Shown: one piece after another, positions 1-7,538 of the stretch
How positions within the stretch are numbered: position 1 is the first letter of the stretch
How the letters are laid out: every line of letters begins with the position of its first letter
Assembly (NCBI GenBank): GCA_019419625.1
Contig: DXZO01000069.1
Span: 119,856 to 143,363 of the forward strand
Source of the DNA: Collinsella sp.
Lineage (GTDB): Bacteria; Actinomycetota; Coriobacteriia; Coriobacteriales; Coriobacteriaceae
Reading direction: 5' to 3'
Length of the DNA stretch: 23,508 nucleotides
Position numbers and translations under genes: made by a program
The notes under the pieces: model-generated
The model's input: only the letters and a program-made list of their open reading frames with translations
Told to the model about the DNA's origin: nothing
Database searches by the model: none

Positions 1-2580
1 GTCGAAGCTCGATCCGCCGCGCGAACCGGAACCGCCGGTCGAGCGCGTATGCGAACCGAACACCTTGCCGCCATACATATCCGAGCCCATGCCCGAGCCA
101 AAGGTGCCGTGACGGTCGCCGCGCTTCTCCCAGCCCGTGCCCTCAAAACCGGCAGAACCGATACCGCTAAACTCGATATCCTCAAACGGAATCTCGTTGA
201 GGAAGCGCGAGCGCGGGTTGGCAGAAGTCGAGCCGTAGGTGCGACGCGTGGCCGCATAGGTCAGGAACAGGCGCTTACGGGCACGCGTGATGGCAACGTA
301 GGCCAGGCGACGTTCCTCCTCGAGCTTGCCCGGATCATCGCTGCCGCCAAAGTCGTGCACGTGCGGGAAGATGCCCTCCTCCATGCCGGCCACGAACACC
401 GCCGGGAACTCCAGGCCCTTGGCGGAGTGGATGGTCATCATGGTAATGGCATGCGTCTCGCCGGCCAGGGAATCCAAGTCGGAGCGCAGGGCCAGCCACT
501 CCATGAGTGCCGGCAGTGCCTTACAGGTGAGCGGACCGTAGGTGCGCTCAATCTCGTCGGCATGCACGGCGCCCGCCGGTAGCTCTGTTGGCACGGCATA
601 CGCGTTGCCCGCGATGGCGGCAGCCAGGGCATCCTGCGGCGAGAGCGCCGGGGCGGCTAGGCTATCGAGCGGATTGGAGCCCGCGGCGTCACGAGCGCCG
701 ACAAGTGCCTCAAACGAGGATGCCGGAGCGGACGGTCCCGACTCGGGCGCGGGCGCACTCACCACGACGGGCTCGGACTCGACGCCAGCCGGCACATCGG
801 CAACACCGGCCGCGCGCAGCTCTTCCAAGCTCTCGAGCGTACCCTCGATATCCTCGTGCGTCTCCTCAAATTCGGCGGCGACGCCCAGGAATTCCTGGAT
901 GTTCTCGGCGCGGCTCTCGGACTCCATGGTGCCCTCGGCGCGAAACGCCTGCAGCAGGCCTGTCTTATCGACAATCATCTCGACGACATCCTTGAGCTCG
1001 CCGTCCATGCGACGGCCCTCGCGCACCAGCGACACAAAGCTCGACAGGCCGTTGCGCACCTTGGCACTAAACATGCCCGTCTCGGCTGTTGCGATCTCGC
1101 AGGCCTGGAAGAATGAGCAGCGGTTGTCGCGCGCCAGCTGCTCGATCTTTTGGATCGAGGTGGAGCCGATGCCGCGGCGCGGCGTGTTGATGACGCGCTT
1201 GACGCTCATCTCGTCGGCCGGGTTCACGATCATCTTGAGGTAGGCCATGACGTCGCGGATCTCGGCGCGGTCGAAGAATCGCGTGCCGCCGACGATCTTG
1301 TAGGGCACGCCCGCGCGCAGGAACATATCTTCGAGGATACGCGACTGGGCGTTGGTGCGGTAGAACACGGCGATATCGTCGTAGCTCGTACCCTTGGCAT
1401 GCAGCTTCTCGATCTCGCCGGCAATCCAGCGACCCTCGTCGCGCTCGTCGCTTGCCTGGAAAGCCTGGATCTTCTCGCCATCGCCCTCGGCCGTAAACAG
1501 GCGCTTGTCCTTGCGCTGCGAGTTGTGACGCACCACGGCGTTGGCGGCGCTCAGGATATGGCCCGTGGAGCGGTAGTTCTGCTCCAGCTTGACGGTCTTG
1601 CAGTTTTTAAAGTCCTTCTCAAAGTCCAGGATGTTGGTGATGTCGGCGCCACGCCAGCTATAAATGGACTGGTCGTCGTCGCCTACGACCATGAGGTTTT
1701 GGTACTTGGCGGCCAGCAGGTTGGCGATCTCGTACTGGACGTGGTTGGTGTCCTGATACTCGTCGACGCTAATGTAGCGGAAGCGCTCCTGGTACTTGTC
1801 GAGCACCTCGGGGCGGGTACGCAGCAGCTCGAGCGTGCGCACGAGCAGGTCGTCGAAGTCCATCGCGTTGGCGGCGCGCAGGCGGCGCTCCAGCTCCAGG
1901 TAGACCTGCGCGGCCTTTTTGTCATTGGGGCTGTCAGCGGATTTGAGCATGTCCTCGGGCCCGATCATGGCGTTTTTGGCCGAGCTGATCTTGCTGCGGA
2001 TCATGTTGATGGGGAACTGCTTTTGCTCGATGCCGAGCGCCTGCATAATGTCGCGCACCATGCGCTTTGAGTCGTCATCATCGTAGATGGTGAACTGACC
2101 GGTGTAGCCCAGCAGGTCGGCATCCTCGCGCAGCATGCGCACGCACATGGCGTGGAAGGTGCACACCCACATGCCGCGGGTGCCGCTGGGGATGAGTGCT
2201 GCCAGACGCTCGCGCATCTCGGCCGCGGCCTTGTTGGTAAACGTGATGGCCAGGACCTGCCAGGGCTTAACGCCCAGGTCGCCAAGCATATGCGCGATGC
2301 GGAAGGTCAGGACGCGGGTCTTGCCCGAGCCGGCGCCGGCAAGGACCAGCAGCGGGCCCTCGGTGGTCAGGACTGCCTCGCGCTGGGCGGGGTTCAGGCT
2401 ATCGATATCGACGAGCGGCTTGGCGGGCTTGGGTGCCGGAGCCGGGGCGTCGTAGATGTCGAGCGGAACGAGCTCGGGTTCCGGCGCGGCGGGGGCGGTG
2501 TACGCATCGAGCGGCACGGGTTCCGGCGCGGGCGGCACGGGCGCAGCAGTGTTCTTTTCCCAGGGCAGGGGCTGGGTCAT
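1..2580 (-). CDS. pcrA: ATP-dependent DNA helicase PcrA/UvrD (3' end beyond window)
   Basis: Superfamily 1A 3'-5' helicase acting in nucleotide excision and mismatch repair and in clearing recombination intermediates. The frame is open for 860 codons from ATG 2580 to the window edge, so the C-terminus is missing. A Shine-Dalgarno GAGGAG lies about 7 bases before the ATG. Visible motifs are the Q motif (SLNPAQREAV, residues 61-70), Walker A AGAGSGKT (81-88), Walker B/motif II DEYQDT near 271, motif III GDDDQSIYSWRG, motif IV QNYRST, motif V TIHSAKGLEFP near 715 and motif VI VAITRARKRL. Two oddities stand out. The first is a Pro/Ala-rich N-terminal extension of about 55 residues holding two copies of a VPLDxYxAPA unit. 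The second is a roughly 100-residue Ala/Pro/Ser-rich insertion (about 585-690) between the 2B region and motif V. The visible tail is Gly/Ser-rich, as is usual before the PcrA C-terminal domain. Family assignment is secure; choosing pcrA over uvrD is by convention. Confidence 0.95.
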   Translation of the reverse strand, partial: MTQPLPWEKNTAAPVPPAPEPVPLDAYTAPAAPEPELVPLDIYDAPAPAPKPAKPLVDIDSLNPAQREAVLTTEGPLLVLAGAGSGKTRVLTFRIAHMLGDLGVKPWQVLAITFTNKAAAEMRERLAALIPSGTRGMWVCTFHAMCVRMLREDADLLGYTGQFTIYDDDDSKRMVRDIMQALGIEQKQFPINMIRSKISSAKNAMIGPEDMLKSADSPNDKKAAQVYLELERRLRAANAMDFDDLLVRTLELLRTRPEVLDKYQERFRYISVDEYQDTNHVQYEIANLLAAKYQNLMVVGDDDQSIYSWRGADITNILDFEKDFKNCKTVKLEQNYRSTGHILSAANAVVRHNSQRKDKRLFTAEGDGEKIQAFQASDERDEGRWIAGEIEKLHAKGTSYDDIAVFYRTNAQSRILEDMFLRAGVPYKIVGGTRFFDRAEIRDVMAYLKMIVNPADEMSVKRVINTPRRGIGSTSIQKIEQLARDNRCSFFQACEIATAETGMFSAKVRNGLSSFVSLVREGRRMDGELKDVVEMIVDKTGLLQAFRAEGTMESESRAENIQEFLGVAAEFEETHEDIEGTLESLEELRAAGVADVPAGVESEPVVVSAPAPESGPSAPASSFEALVGARDAAGSNPLDSLAAPALSPQDALAAAIAGNAYAVPTELPAGAVHADEIERTYGPLTCKALPALMEWLALRSDLDSLAGETHAITMMTIHSAKGLEFPAVFVAGMEEGIFPHVHDFGGSDDPGKLEEERRLAYVAITRARKRLFLTYAATRRTYGSTSANPRSRFLNEIPFEDIEFSGIGSAGFEGTGWEKRGDRHGTFGSGMGSDMYGGKVFGSHTRSTGGSGSRGGSSFD

Positions 2581-2641
2581 GGGCGACTCCTCATCTGACG
2601 GACGGCGCGCCTGCGGGCAGCGCCATAGTTTGAGCCGTACC

Positions 2642-2647
2642 AGTATA
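2642..2647 (-). promoter_or_regulatory. Candidate -10 box for pcrA
   Basis: TATACT on the minus strand lies about 60 bases upstream of the pcrA start in the gap between uppP and pcrA. A TTGCGT hexamer sits 19 bases further upstream, a long spacing, so the -35 is doubtful. Placement is by eye. Confidence 0.35.
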
Positions 2648-2719
2648 CCGAGCCGCGCGGACACCGACGCAAATCACACCACGACTCCGTTCGTCACCGT
2701 CAGGCCCACCCCATCGCCC

Positions 2720-2766
2720 AAAAAAGAGGACGGCATAGACCTTTTGGTCGTACCACCCTCTTTGAA
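2720..2766 (-). terminator. Rho-independent terminator of uppP
   Basis: Read on the minus strand, AAAGAGG (2763-2757) pairs with CCTCTTT (2729-2723) and the transcript continues into a run of U. A second small hairpin, GACC-AAAA-GGTC (2749-2738), is nested in the loop. It starts about 40 bases after the uppP stop codon and precedes pcrA, so it should separate the two transcripts. Confidence 0.75.
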
Positions 2767-2807
2767 TGACAAGTTGTCGCTCTAGCCGCCGCGCAGCGTC
2801 GACTAAG

Positions 2808-3788
2808 TTAGAGGCCGAGCATCGGCTCCAGAACGAAGAAGTATGCGAGCACTACGATGCCCAGGATGATGCGGTAAACACCGAAGCACTTAAAGTCGTG
2901 ACGGCGGACGAAGCCCATGAGCCACTTGATGGCGATGAGCGAAACCACAAAGGCAACAACGCAGCCCACGCCCAAGATAGCGATCTCGTTGGTGCCGAAC
3001 GTGCCGCCCTTGATGAAGTACTTGACCAGCTTGAGCGCACTCGCGCCAAACATGACAGGGATGGCCAGGAAGAACGTGAACTTGGACGCCACCGAACGCG
3101 TGCAGCCCAGCAGCAGGCCGCCGATGATGGTAGAACCGGAGCGAGACGTACCAGGCACCAGCGAAAGCACCTGGAAGCAGCCGATACCCAGCGCAGTCTT
3201 CCAGCTTAGATCCTCGAGCGTGGCGATGGAACCAAAGTCCAGATTCTCGTCATCGTCCTCATCCTCAGCGGTAGCCGCGGCGGGCGCCGCAAAGTGCGCA
3301 CCGGCGGGACGTCCACCCGACACCACAGCACGCGAACCAAACGAACCGGCAACGGCCATTTCCTCGCGCTTGCTTGCGCGCCAGTTCTCGATCACGATAA
3401 ACAGCACGCCGTACACAATGAGCGCCAGCGCCACGACGGGAGCATTGTAGAAATGCTCCTCCATCCAGTCGTTGAGCGGCAGGCCGATCGCCGCCGCAGG
3501 AATGCAACCGAGCACAATCTTGCCCCACAGCACCCAGGTGTCGCGACGGCCCTCCTTGCCCTTGCTGAGCGAGAACGGGTTGAGCTCGTGGAAAAACAGC
3601 ACGCAGACGGCCAGAATGGCGCCGAGCTGAATCACGACCAGGAACATGTTCCAGAACGTCTCGCTCACGTTCATCTTGACGAACTCATCCACCAAGATCA
3701 TGTGACCCGTCGACGAAACGGGCAGCCATTCGGTGATGCCCTCGACCAGGCCCATGAAGGCAGACTTTAGAAGCTCGATAATATCCAA
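2808..3788 (-). CDS. uppP: Undecaprenyl-diphosphatase UppP (BacA)
   Basis: Integral membrane phosphatase that converts undecaprenyl diphosphate to the monophosphate, recycling the lipid carrier for peptidoglycan; overproduction is a known route to bacitracin resistance. From the TTG start at 3788 the protein has 326 residues. The first signature, EGITEWLPVSSTGH, is at 16-29 and the second, PGTSRSG, at 212-218; multiple hydrophobic segments are present. The TTG start is preferred because GAGGGGG lies 5 bases upstream and the product then begins DIIELL, as family members do. The frame stays open to 3857, but a GATAAT -10-like box (3855-3850) overlaps that upstream start. A cytoplasmic loop at about 142-194 carries an Ala-rich then Asp/Glu-rich insertion not usual in the family. 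The gene is divergent from the stress protein gene and ends at its own terminator. Confidence 0.95.
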   Translation of the reverse strand: MDIIELLKSAFMGLVEGITEWLPVSSTGHMILVDEFVKMNVSETFWNMFLVVIQLGAILAVCVLFFHELNPFSLSKGKEGRRDTWVLWGKIVLGCIPAAAIGLPLNDWMEEHFYNAPVVALALIVYGVLFIVIENWRASKREEMAVAGSFGSRAVVSGGRPAGAHFAAPAAATAEDEDDDENLDFGSIATLEDLSWKTALGIGCFQVLSLVPGTSRSGSTIIGGLLLGCTRSVASKFTFFLAIPVMFGASALKLVKYFIKGGTFGTNEIAILGVGCVVAFVVSLIAIKWLMGFVRRHDFKCFGVYRIILGIVVLAYFFVLEPMLGL

Positions 3789-3849
3789 AGGGACCCCCTC
3801 GTTAGACACCCGCCGGTAGATGTTCTGCGGACGATGCGGGCGATGTCCC

Positions 3850-3855
3850 ATTATC
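3850..3855 (-). promoter_or_regulatory. Candidate -10 box for uppP
   Basis: GATAAT on the minus strand lies about 60 bases upstream of the preferred uppP TTG start. No convincing -35 hexamer is visible. If real, transcription begins inside the longer open frame and excludes the start at 3857. Confidence 0.35.
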
Positions 3856-4037
3856 AACCGTTGGCGGTGCGACCGCGCCTACCCTTACCAAAAAACTCGC
3901 CCGTTCACAGAATTGCGAGCAGTTAAACCGAAATCCTTGGGTATAACTGCAACAAGATAAAGTGTCCGGCGGTCAACGCACCCGCGCCCGCCCGACGCAC
4001 GAGCCCCGCGCCCGTGCGATAGACCAAGGAGGAAACC

Positions 4038-4475
4038 ATGAACGAGGGCTACACCAAGGTATTTGTTTCACTCGACGGTACTGAACAGCAGGATTTTGTG
4101 CTCGCACGCGCCATCAAAGTCGCCGCGAACAACGGCGCTAAGCTGATCATCGGCCACGTTATCGATTCCACGGCACTCGAGAGCGCCGGCTCCTATCCGG
4201 TCGACCTGGTCAACGGCCTAGAGGAGGCATTTAAGAACTCCATCGCCAAGCAGCTCGAAGAGGCCAAGGCCAATCCCGACATTCCCGAGGTCGAGGTCAT
4301 GATTCGCGCCGGTCGTATTCGCGAGACGCTCAAAGACGAGATGCTCGACGTGGTCAAGCCCGACCTGGTGCTCTGCGGCGCCCGTGGCCTGTCCTCGATC
4401 AAGTATGCGCTCCTGGGCTCGATTTCGACGTTTTTGCTGCGCAACACCGACTGCGACATTTTGGTCGTAAAGTAG
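4038..4475 (+). CDS. Universal stress protein (UspA family, ATP-binding type)
   Basis: Single-domain UspA-fold protein of 145 residues; family members are small cytoplasmic dimers induced by starvation and other stress. The start is well supported: AAGGAGGA lies 5 bases before ATG 4038. The N-terminal strand KVFVSLDGTE carries the conserved Asp. The C-terminal half has the nucleotide-binding pattern G-x2-G-x9-G-S (GARG ... GSIS), followed by the typical ending NTDCDILVVK. This places it in the ATP-binding branch (as MJ0577) rather than the UspA branch that lacks nucleotide. It is a single-gene transcript, divergent from uppP and convergent with the histidine kinase gene, with a shared terminator between. 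Its target process cannot be told from sequence. Confidence 0.93.
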   Translation: MNEGYTKVFVSLDGTEQQDFVLARAIKVAANNGAKLIIGHVIDSTALESAGSYPVDLVNGLEEAFKNSIAKQLEEAKANPDIPEVEVMIRAGRIRETLKDEMLDVVKPDLVLCGARGLSSIKYALLGSISTFLLRNTDCDILVVK

Positions 4476-4503
4476 CGTTGCTCCCACCGGCCGCGGGGCC
4501 TGC

Positions 4504-4565
4504 GGGGTTTCCACAGGCACGTCCTCGCCGCGTTGCGGCTGCGGGATGTGCCCTTAGGAAACCCC
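4504..4565. repeat. Long imperfect hairpin downstream of the stress protein gene
   Basis: GGGGTTTCC (4504-4512) pairs with GGAAACCCC (4557-4565). Inside, GGCAC (4516-4520) pairs with GTGCC (4548-4552), and a CCGC-GTT-GCGG hairpin sits at the tip. It starts about 30 bases after the stop codon and is separate from the terminator at 4622. It has no following T run, so it is unlikely to be a simple terminator. Confidence 0.6.
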
Positions 4566-4621
4566 TCCCGGCCTCGCGGCCTTCGCAGCCTTACTTCAGC
4601 GAGTTGGCTGATAAAAGATGG

Positions 4622-4652
4622 CGTGCCGCCCCGTTTGGGACGGCACGTTTTT
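4622..4652. terminator. Terminator between the stress protein and kinase genes
   Basis: CGTGCCG (4622-4628) pairs with CGGCACG (4641-4647), an inner CCC pairs with GGG across a single mismatch, and TTTTT follows at 4648-4652. On the plus strand this is a standard intrinsic terminator for the stress protein gene. The same stem lies just past the stop of the convergent kinase gene but lacks an adjacent U run on that strand. Confidence 0.8.
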
Positions 4653-4678
4653 GTTTGGGTGGGCGTTTGCCGCGTGCG

Positions 4679-5722
4679 TTACTCGAAATATTGAAACTTA
4701 TTCGTTGAAAACGCGAATGTTACGACGAAGCCTTCGCCGGAGTCGGATGACGCGGTGACGTCGATGCCCATCTTGGAGCACAGGCGCGCCACCAGGTAGA
4801 GGCCGATGCCCGTTGCGCGCTTGGTGGTGCGGCCGTTGTCGCCGGTAAAGCCCTTCTCGAACACGCGCGGCAGGTCGGCCGCGCTCACGCCGCAGCCGTT
4901 GTCCGCGACGGTGAGCTCGATGCGCTCGCTTGCCAGGCCCTCGTCCAGCAACGCACCCGAAAACACGATCTTCGCGCCGTCCTCGCGCGCATATTTAATG
5001 CTGTTCTGAATGAGCTGGCCCAGGATAAATTCGAGCCATTTTTCGTCGGTAAAGACCTCGAAGTCAAGGTTCTCGCACACCGGAGCCACATGCGCCGCAA
5101 TGAGCTCGCGCGCGTTGGCTTTAATCGCACCCGTCACCAAGGTCTTAAGATCCCAGCGGCGAATCAGGTAATCGCGCTCCACGACTTCCGAGCGCGCATA
5201 GTACAGCGCCTGATCGATATAGCGCTCCACGCGGGCCAGCTCGCGACCCAGGTCATCCACGCGCGAGAGGTCACCTTCGCTGCCGTCCAGGTTTTCCAAA
5301 ATCAGATGAGCTGCCGCCAGGGGCAGCTTGGCCTCGTGGACCCAGCTCTCGATATAGTCGCGATAGTCATCGGTCTGACGTCGGCCTTCCGCAACCTCGT
5401 CGCAGGCAGCCTTGCCCACCCGGCGCAGGACCTCGTACTCGAGCTCGCCCTCGGCATAGGTTGGGCATTGCACCATCTCCTGTACCCACGCGGGACTTTC
5501 CAGCTCCTCGGCTGCACGCTCCAACTGGTGCAGAAAACGACGACGGCGCGCGTACTCGATCACGATGCCGAGCATGCCAAAGATAAAGGACACACCGACC
5601 GCCACGACCACGATAGATGCCGGGGCCCCGGCAACCGTCAGCACAAAGCAGCTCAGCAGCACGCCGCACGTCCACACGGCGACGGGCAACAGCGCATCTT
5701 TAAAGAACTTGCCAAACGACAT
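4679..5722 (-). CDS. Sensor histidine kinase, small BceS/GraS-like type
   Basis: Membrane histidine kinase of 347 residues, partner of the adjacent response regulator. Two hydrophobic segments (about 9-30 and 33-56) are joined by only a few residues, so there is no extracellular sensor domain; this is the intramembrane-sensing layout of BceS/GraS kinases. The H-box is WVHEAKLP (phospho-acceptor His129), the N-box LIQNSIKYA (Asn240), G1 DNGCGV (274-279) and G2 GIGLYLV (305-311). The ATG at 5722 is chosen because AGGTG precedes it by about 8 bases; a GTG at 5731 in frame abuts the regulator's stop and is an alternative. Kinases of this type usually sense peptide antibiotics through a BceAB-type ABC transporter. 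No such transporter is in the window, so the stimulus is unassigned. Confidence 0.92.
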   Translation of the reverse strand: MSFGKFFKDALLPVAVWTCGVLLSCFVLTVAGAPASIVVVAVGVSFIFGMLGIVIEYARRRRFLHQLERAAEELESPAWVQEMVQCPTYAEGELEYEVLRRVGKAACDEVAEGRRQTDDYRDYIESWVHEAKLPLAAAHLILENLDGSEGDLSRVDDLGRELARVERYIDQALYYARSEVVERDYLIRRWDLKTLVTGAIKANARELIAAHVAPVCENLDFEVFTDEKWLEFILGQLIQNSIKYAREDGAKIVFSGALLDEGLASERIELTVADNGCGVSAADLPRVFEKGFTGDNGRTTKRATGIGLYLVARLCSKMGIDVTASSDSGEGFVVTFAFSTNKFQYFE

Positions 5723-5731
5723 AGCTGGCAC

Positions 5732-6403
5732 CTAGACCGAATAGCCCTGGCCGCGATGCGTGGTCAGATACCCCTTGACGCCGATCTTGTCGAGCGTGGT
5801 GCGCAGGCGGTTGATGTTGACGGTGAGCGTGTTGTCGTCCACGAAGGCATCGGAGTCCCACAGGTCCTGCATGATGGCCGAGCGCGAGACAATCTTGCCC
5901 GCGCGGCTCAGGAGCAGAGAGAGGATGCGCAGCTCGTTTTTGGTGAGCTCGGTGCTGTCGCCGGTTGCCGTGTTGGTGACCGCGGAGCGGGCGAGGTCGA
6001 GTTCCAGCCCCTTGTGGACCATGGTGCTACGCTCGCCTGCCGCCGTGGTGCGGCGCATCAGCGCGTTGATGCGCGCCACGAGGACGCGGGCGCTATAGGG
6101 CTTGGAAATAAAATCGTCCGCGCCGAGCGTCATGGCCATGACCTCGTCGATCTCGGTCGTGCGCGAAGTGAGGACGATGATGGGGACCTCGGATTCGCGA
6201 CGGACTTCGTGGCAGATGTGTTGGCCGTCTTTGACAGGAAGCGTGAGGTCGAGCAGTACCAGATCGGGCGCGGCAGCGAGAATATCGCGCGAGACGTGCT
6301 CGAACGATTCGCAGGCCTCGACCTCAAAACCGGCACGGGCAAGGATGTCGGCAAGCTCGCGACGAATGGGCTCGTCGTCCTCAACGATATAGATCAGCGC
6401 CAT
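5732..6403 (-). CDS. OmpR/PhoB-family response regulator
   Basis: Two-component transcription factor of 223 residues. The receiver domain (about 1-115) has the acidic pocket EDD (8-10), phospho-acceptor Asp52 in LVLLDLTLP, Thr79 in VLTSR and Lys101 in SKPY. A winged-helix DNA-binding domain follows (about 130-223), with the family ending TTHRGQGYSV and the recognition region DDNTLTVNINRLR. The start ATG 6403 has AGAGGGGGG about 11 bases upstream, rather far but purine-rich. Its stop codon falls within the ribosome-binding region of the kinase gene, so the two are co-transcribed and probably translationally coupled. Such regulators paired with BceS-like kinases usually control envelope-stress or peptide-resistance genes; the targets here are not visible. 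Confidence 0.93.
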   Translation of the reverse strand: MALIYIVEDDEPIRRELADILARAGFEVEACESFEHVSRDILAAAPDLVLLDLTLPVKDGQHICHEVRRESEVPIIVLTSRTTEIDEVMAMTLGADDFISKPYSARVLVARINALMRRTTAAGERSTMVHKGLELDLARSAVTNTATGDSTELTKNELRILSLLLSRAGKIVSRSAIMQDLWDSDAFVDDNTLTVNINRLRTTLDKIGVKGYLTTHRGQGYSV

Positions 6404-6540
6404 GGATTCCGTTCCCCCCTCTTGGTTGTCTTACTGCCATTATTGCCGCGAAGTCGCCGGTGCGCGCCTCGCGCGGCATTAAGGTGACAGAACTGTTCGC
6501 GAACGAAAGCGCTCGAATCGCCCCTCGCTCGCAGCGGGCG

Positions 6541-6568
6541 CGGGGATCAAATGATTAAATAATCCCCG
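6541..6568. repeat. Inverted repeat after the hypothetical gene
   Basis: CGGGGAT (6541-6547) pairs with ATCCCCG (6562-6568) around an A/T-rich loop, about 15 bases past the stop of the minus-strand hypothetical gene. No T run follows on either strand, so a terminator role is possible but weakly supported. Confidence 0.45.
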
Positions 6569-6583
6569 TCCCAGAAAAATCAT

Positions 6584-7291
6584 TTAGCGGCGGGCGCGGA
6601 GCTTTTCGTAGCCTTCGGCGAAGAAGGCGACCGTGGCGGCGTCGGACTCGGCGGCATCGGTATCGTCGGCGGGGACCACGCCGTGCTCGTCGCTCACTAG
6701 GAACAGCGCGCCCTTGAGCTGAGCGGGAATGTCCACGCGCGTGACCGGGATGCCCTTGGTCTGGGCCAGCTGCTCAATAAGGGTCGCCGTGCCGCACAGG
6801 CACTCGTCCGCCGGCGCCACAAAGGCAAGCCTCCCGTCGTTGACGGCGGCAAGTAGCTCGGGCGCCACGCCGGTTTCGTCGGCCTCGGAGCGGGCCTCGG
6901 CGGAACGGGCACGCAGCGCCTTGGCTGACGTATCGGTGAGCGGCTCGTACTCCCCCACCGTCATGGCGGCGTTGCCGTTGATGTCGATCACCAGCATGAG
7001 CACGCCGTCGTGCGCGGTATAGTCGCCCTCGGCTAGCGACCACTCAACGTGCTGTTTGGCCCAGCTGAGCATGTTATGGGTAAGCGGTTCGCCCTGCACC
7101 AGGCGCTCGGACAGCGCGCGGATGTGGCGGTTGAGCATGGGCACCTTTTTGTTGGACATGCGCCAACGGCAGATAAGCGCGGGCTTGTCGAGCGTAAACT
7201 TCTCGACCGCCTCCTGATTGGCGCAAAAGTCCTCGTACGCACGCTGATCCTCGGCATTGCCAAACAGCTCGGCATCATCAATCTGGGGCAT
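6584..7291 (-). CDS. Conserved hypothetical protein
   Basis: Protein of 235 residues from ATG 7291. I do not recognise a family. It is acidic and soluble in appearance, with no signal peptide or long hydrophobic segment. The N-terminal half contains a block around PALICRWRMSNKKVPML and a strand-like VLMLVIDINGN stretch; the C-terminal half has FVAPADECLCG and GALFLVSDEHG, then an Ala/Asp-rich stretch. The ATG at 7291 has AAAGG 7 bases upstream. An in-frame ATG at 7315 also has a purine stretch, but an extended -10 (TGGTATAAG) ends only 9 bases before it, which would make that start nearly leaderless. The gene stands alone between the two-component pair and purH. Confidence 0.8.
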   Translation of the reverse strand: MPQIDDAELFGNAEDQRAYEDFCANQEAVEKFTLDKPALICRWRMSNKKVPMLNRHIRALSERLVQGEPLTHNMLSWAKQHVEWSLAEGDYTAHDGVLMLVIDINGNAAMTVGEYEPLTDTSAKALRARSAEARSEADETGVAPELLAAVNDGRLAFVAPADECLCGTATLIEQLAQTKGIPVTRVDIPAQLKGALFLVSDEHGVVPADDTDAAESDAATVAFFAEGYEKLRARR

Positions 7292-7323
7292 GGTTGTACC
7301 TTTCGTGTTAGTCATTCCGTCCT

Positions 7324-7332
7324 CTTATACCA
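7324..7332 (-). promoter_or_regulatory. Extended -10 promoter of the hypothetical gene
   Basis: On the minus strand TGGTATAAG matches an extended -10 (TGn-TATAAT). It abuts the U run of the upstream terminator, so initiation here would escape termination and place the transcript start near 7317. No clear -35 is seen, as is tolerated with an extended -10. Confidence 0.45.
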
Positions 7333-7367
7333 AAAAGACGGCCCTCCAAACGGAGCGACCGTCTTTT
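7331..7367 (-). terminator. Rho-independent terminator downstream of purH
   Basis: Read on the minus strand, AAAAGACGG (7367-7359) pairs with CCGTCTTTT (7341-7333), with an inner CTCC-GTTT-GGAG hairpin, ending in a U run. It is the last of three successive hairpins after purH. The A run on the other side makes it potentially bidirectional. Confidence 0.8.
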
Positions 7368-7407
7368 GCAGAGATTATTTTGACGATATGGCCAGGCGAC
7401 CGATCAA

Positions 7408-7437
7408 CTTAATGGGATAGAACAACATCCCATTAAG
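7408..7437. repeat. Perfect 11-base inverted repeat after purH
   Basis: CTTAATGGGAT (7408-7418) and ATCCCATTAAG (7427-7437) are exact reverse complements around an 8-base loop. The plus strand continues GGGTTTTCC, a weak U run. It lies between the long hairpin at 7437-7538 and the terminator at 7331-7367. Confidence 0.7.
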
Positions 7438-7538
7438 GGTTTTCCAAGTGCCCGAGATTGCCCCGAAAGAGGAGCGCCGCGTACTAAATGTACGCAAGCG
7501 ACGGTTTGAGGGGCAAGGTCGGGTGCTTGGGAAAGCCC
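7437..7538. repeat. Long near-perfect hairpin adjoining the purH stop codon
   Basis: The arm at 7437-7464 pairs with 7510-7538 over about 28 bases with few mismatches and several G-U-compatible pairs. It includes an exact TTGCCCC/GGGGCAA block next to the loop side. The apical part carries an exact GCGTAC (7479-7484) / GTACGC (7490-7495) hairpin with loop TAAAT. On the minus strand the structure begins at the purH stop codon itself. It is too long for an ordinary terminator and has no U run. It may be a palindromic mobile element (REP/MITE type) or a structured 3' RNA; the sequence alone does not decide. Confidence 0.65.

Noticed and set aside
4478..4708. 76-codon plus-strand open frame after the stress protein gene
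   Set aside because: It runs through a hairpin and the terminator, and the translation is low-complexity Ala/Arg/Pro.
5090..6487. 465-codon plus-strand open frame across the two-component genes
   Set aside because: It is antisense to a clear response regulator and kinase, with the His/Arg-rich translation typical of shadow frames.
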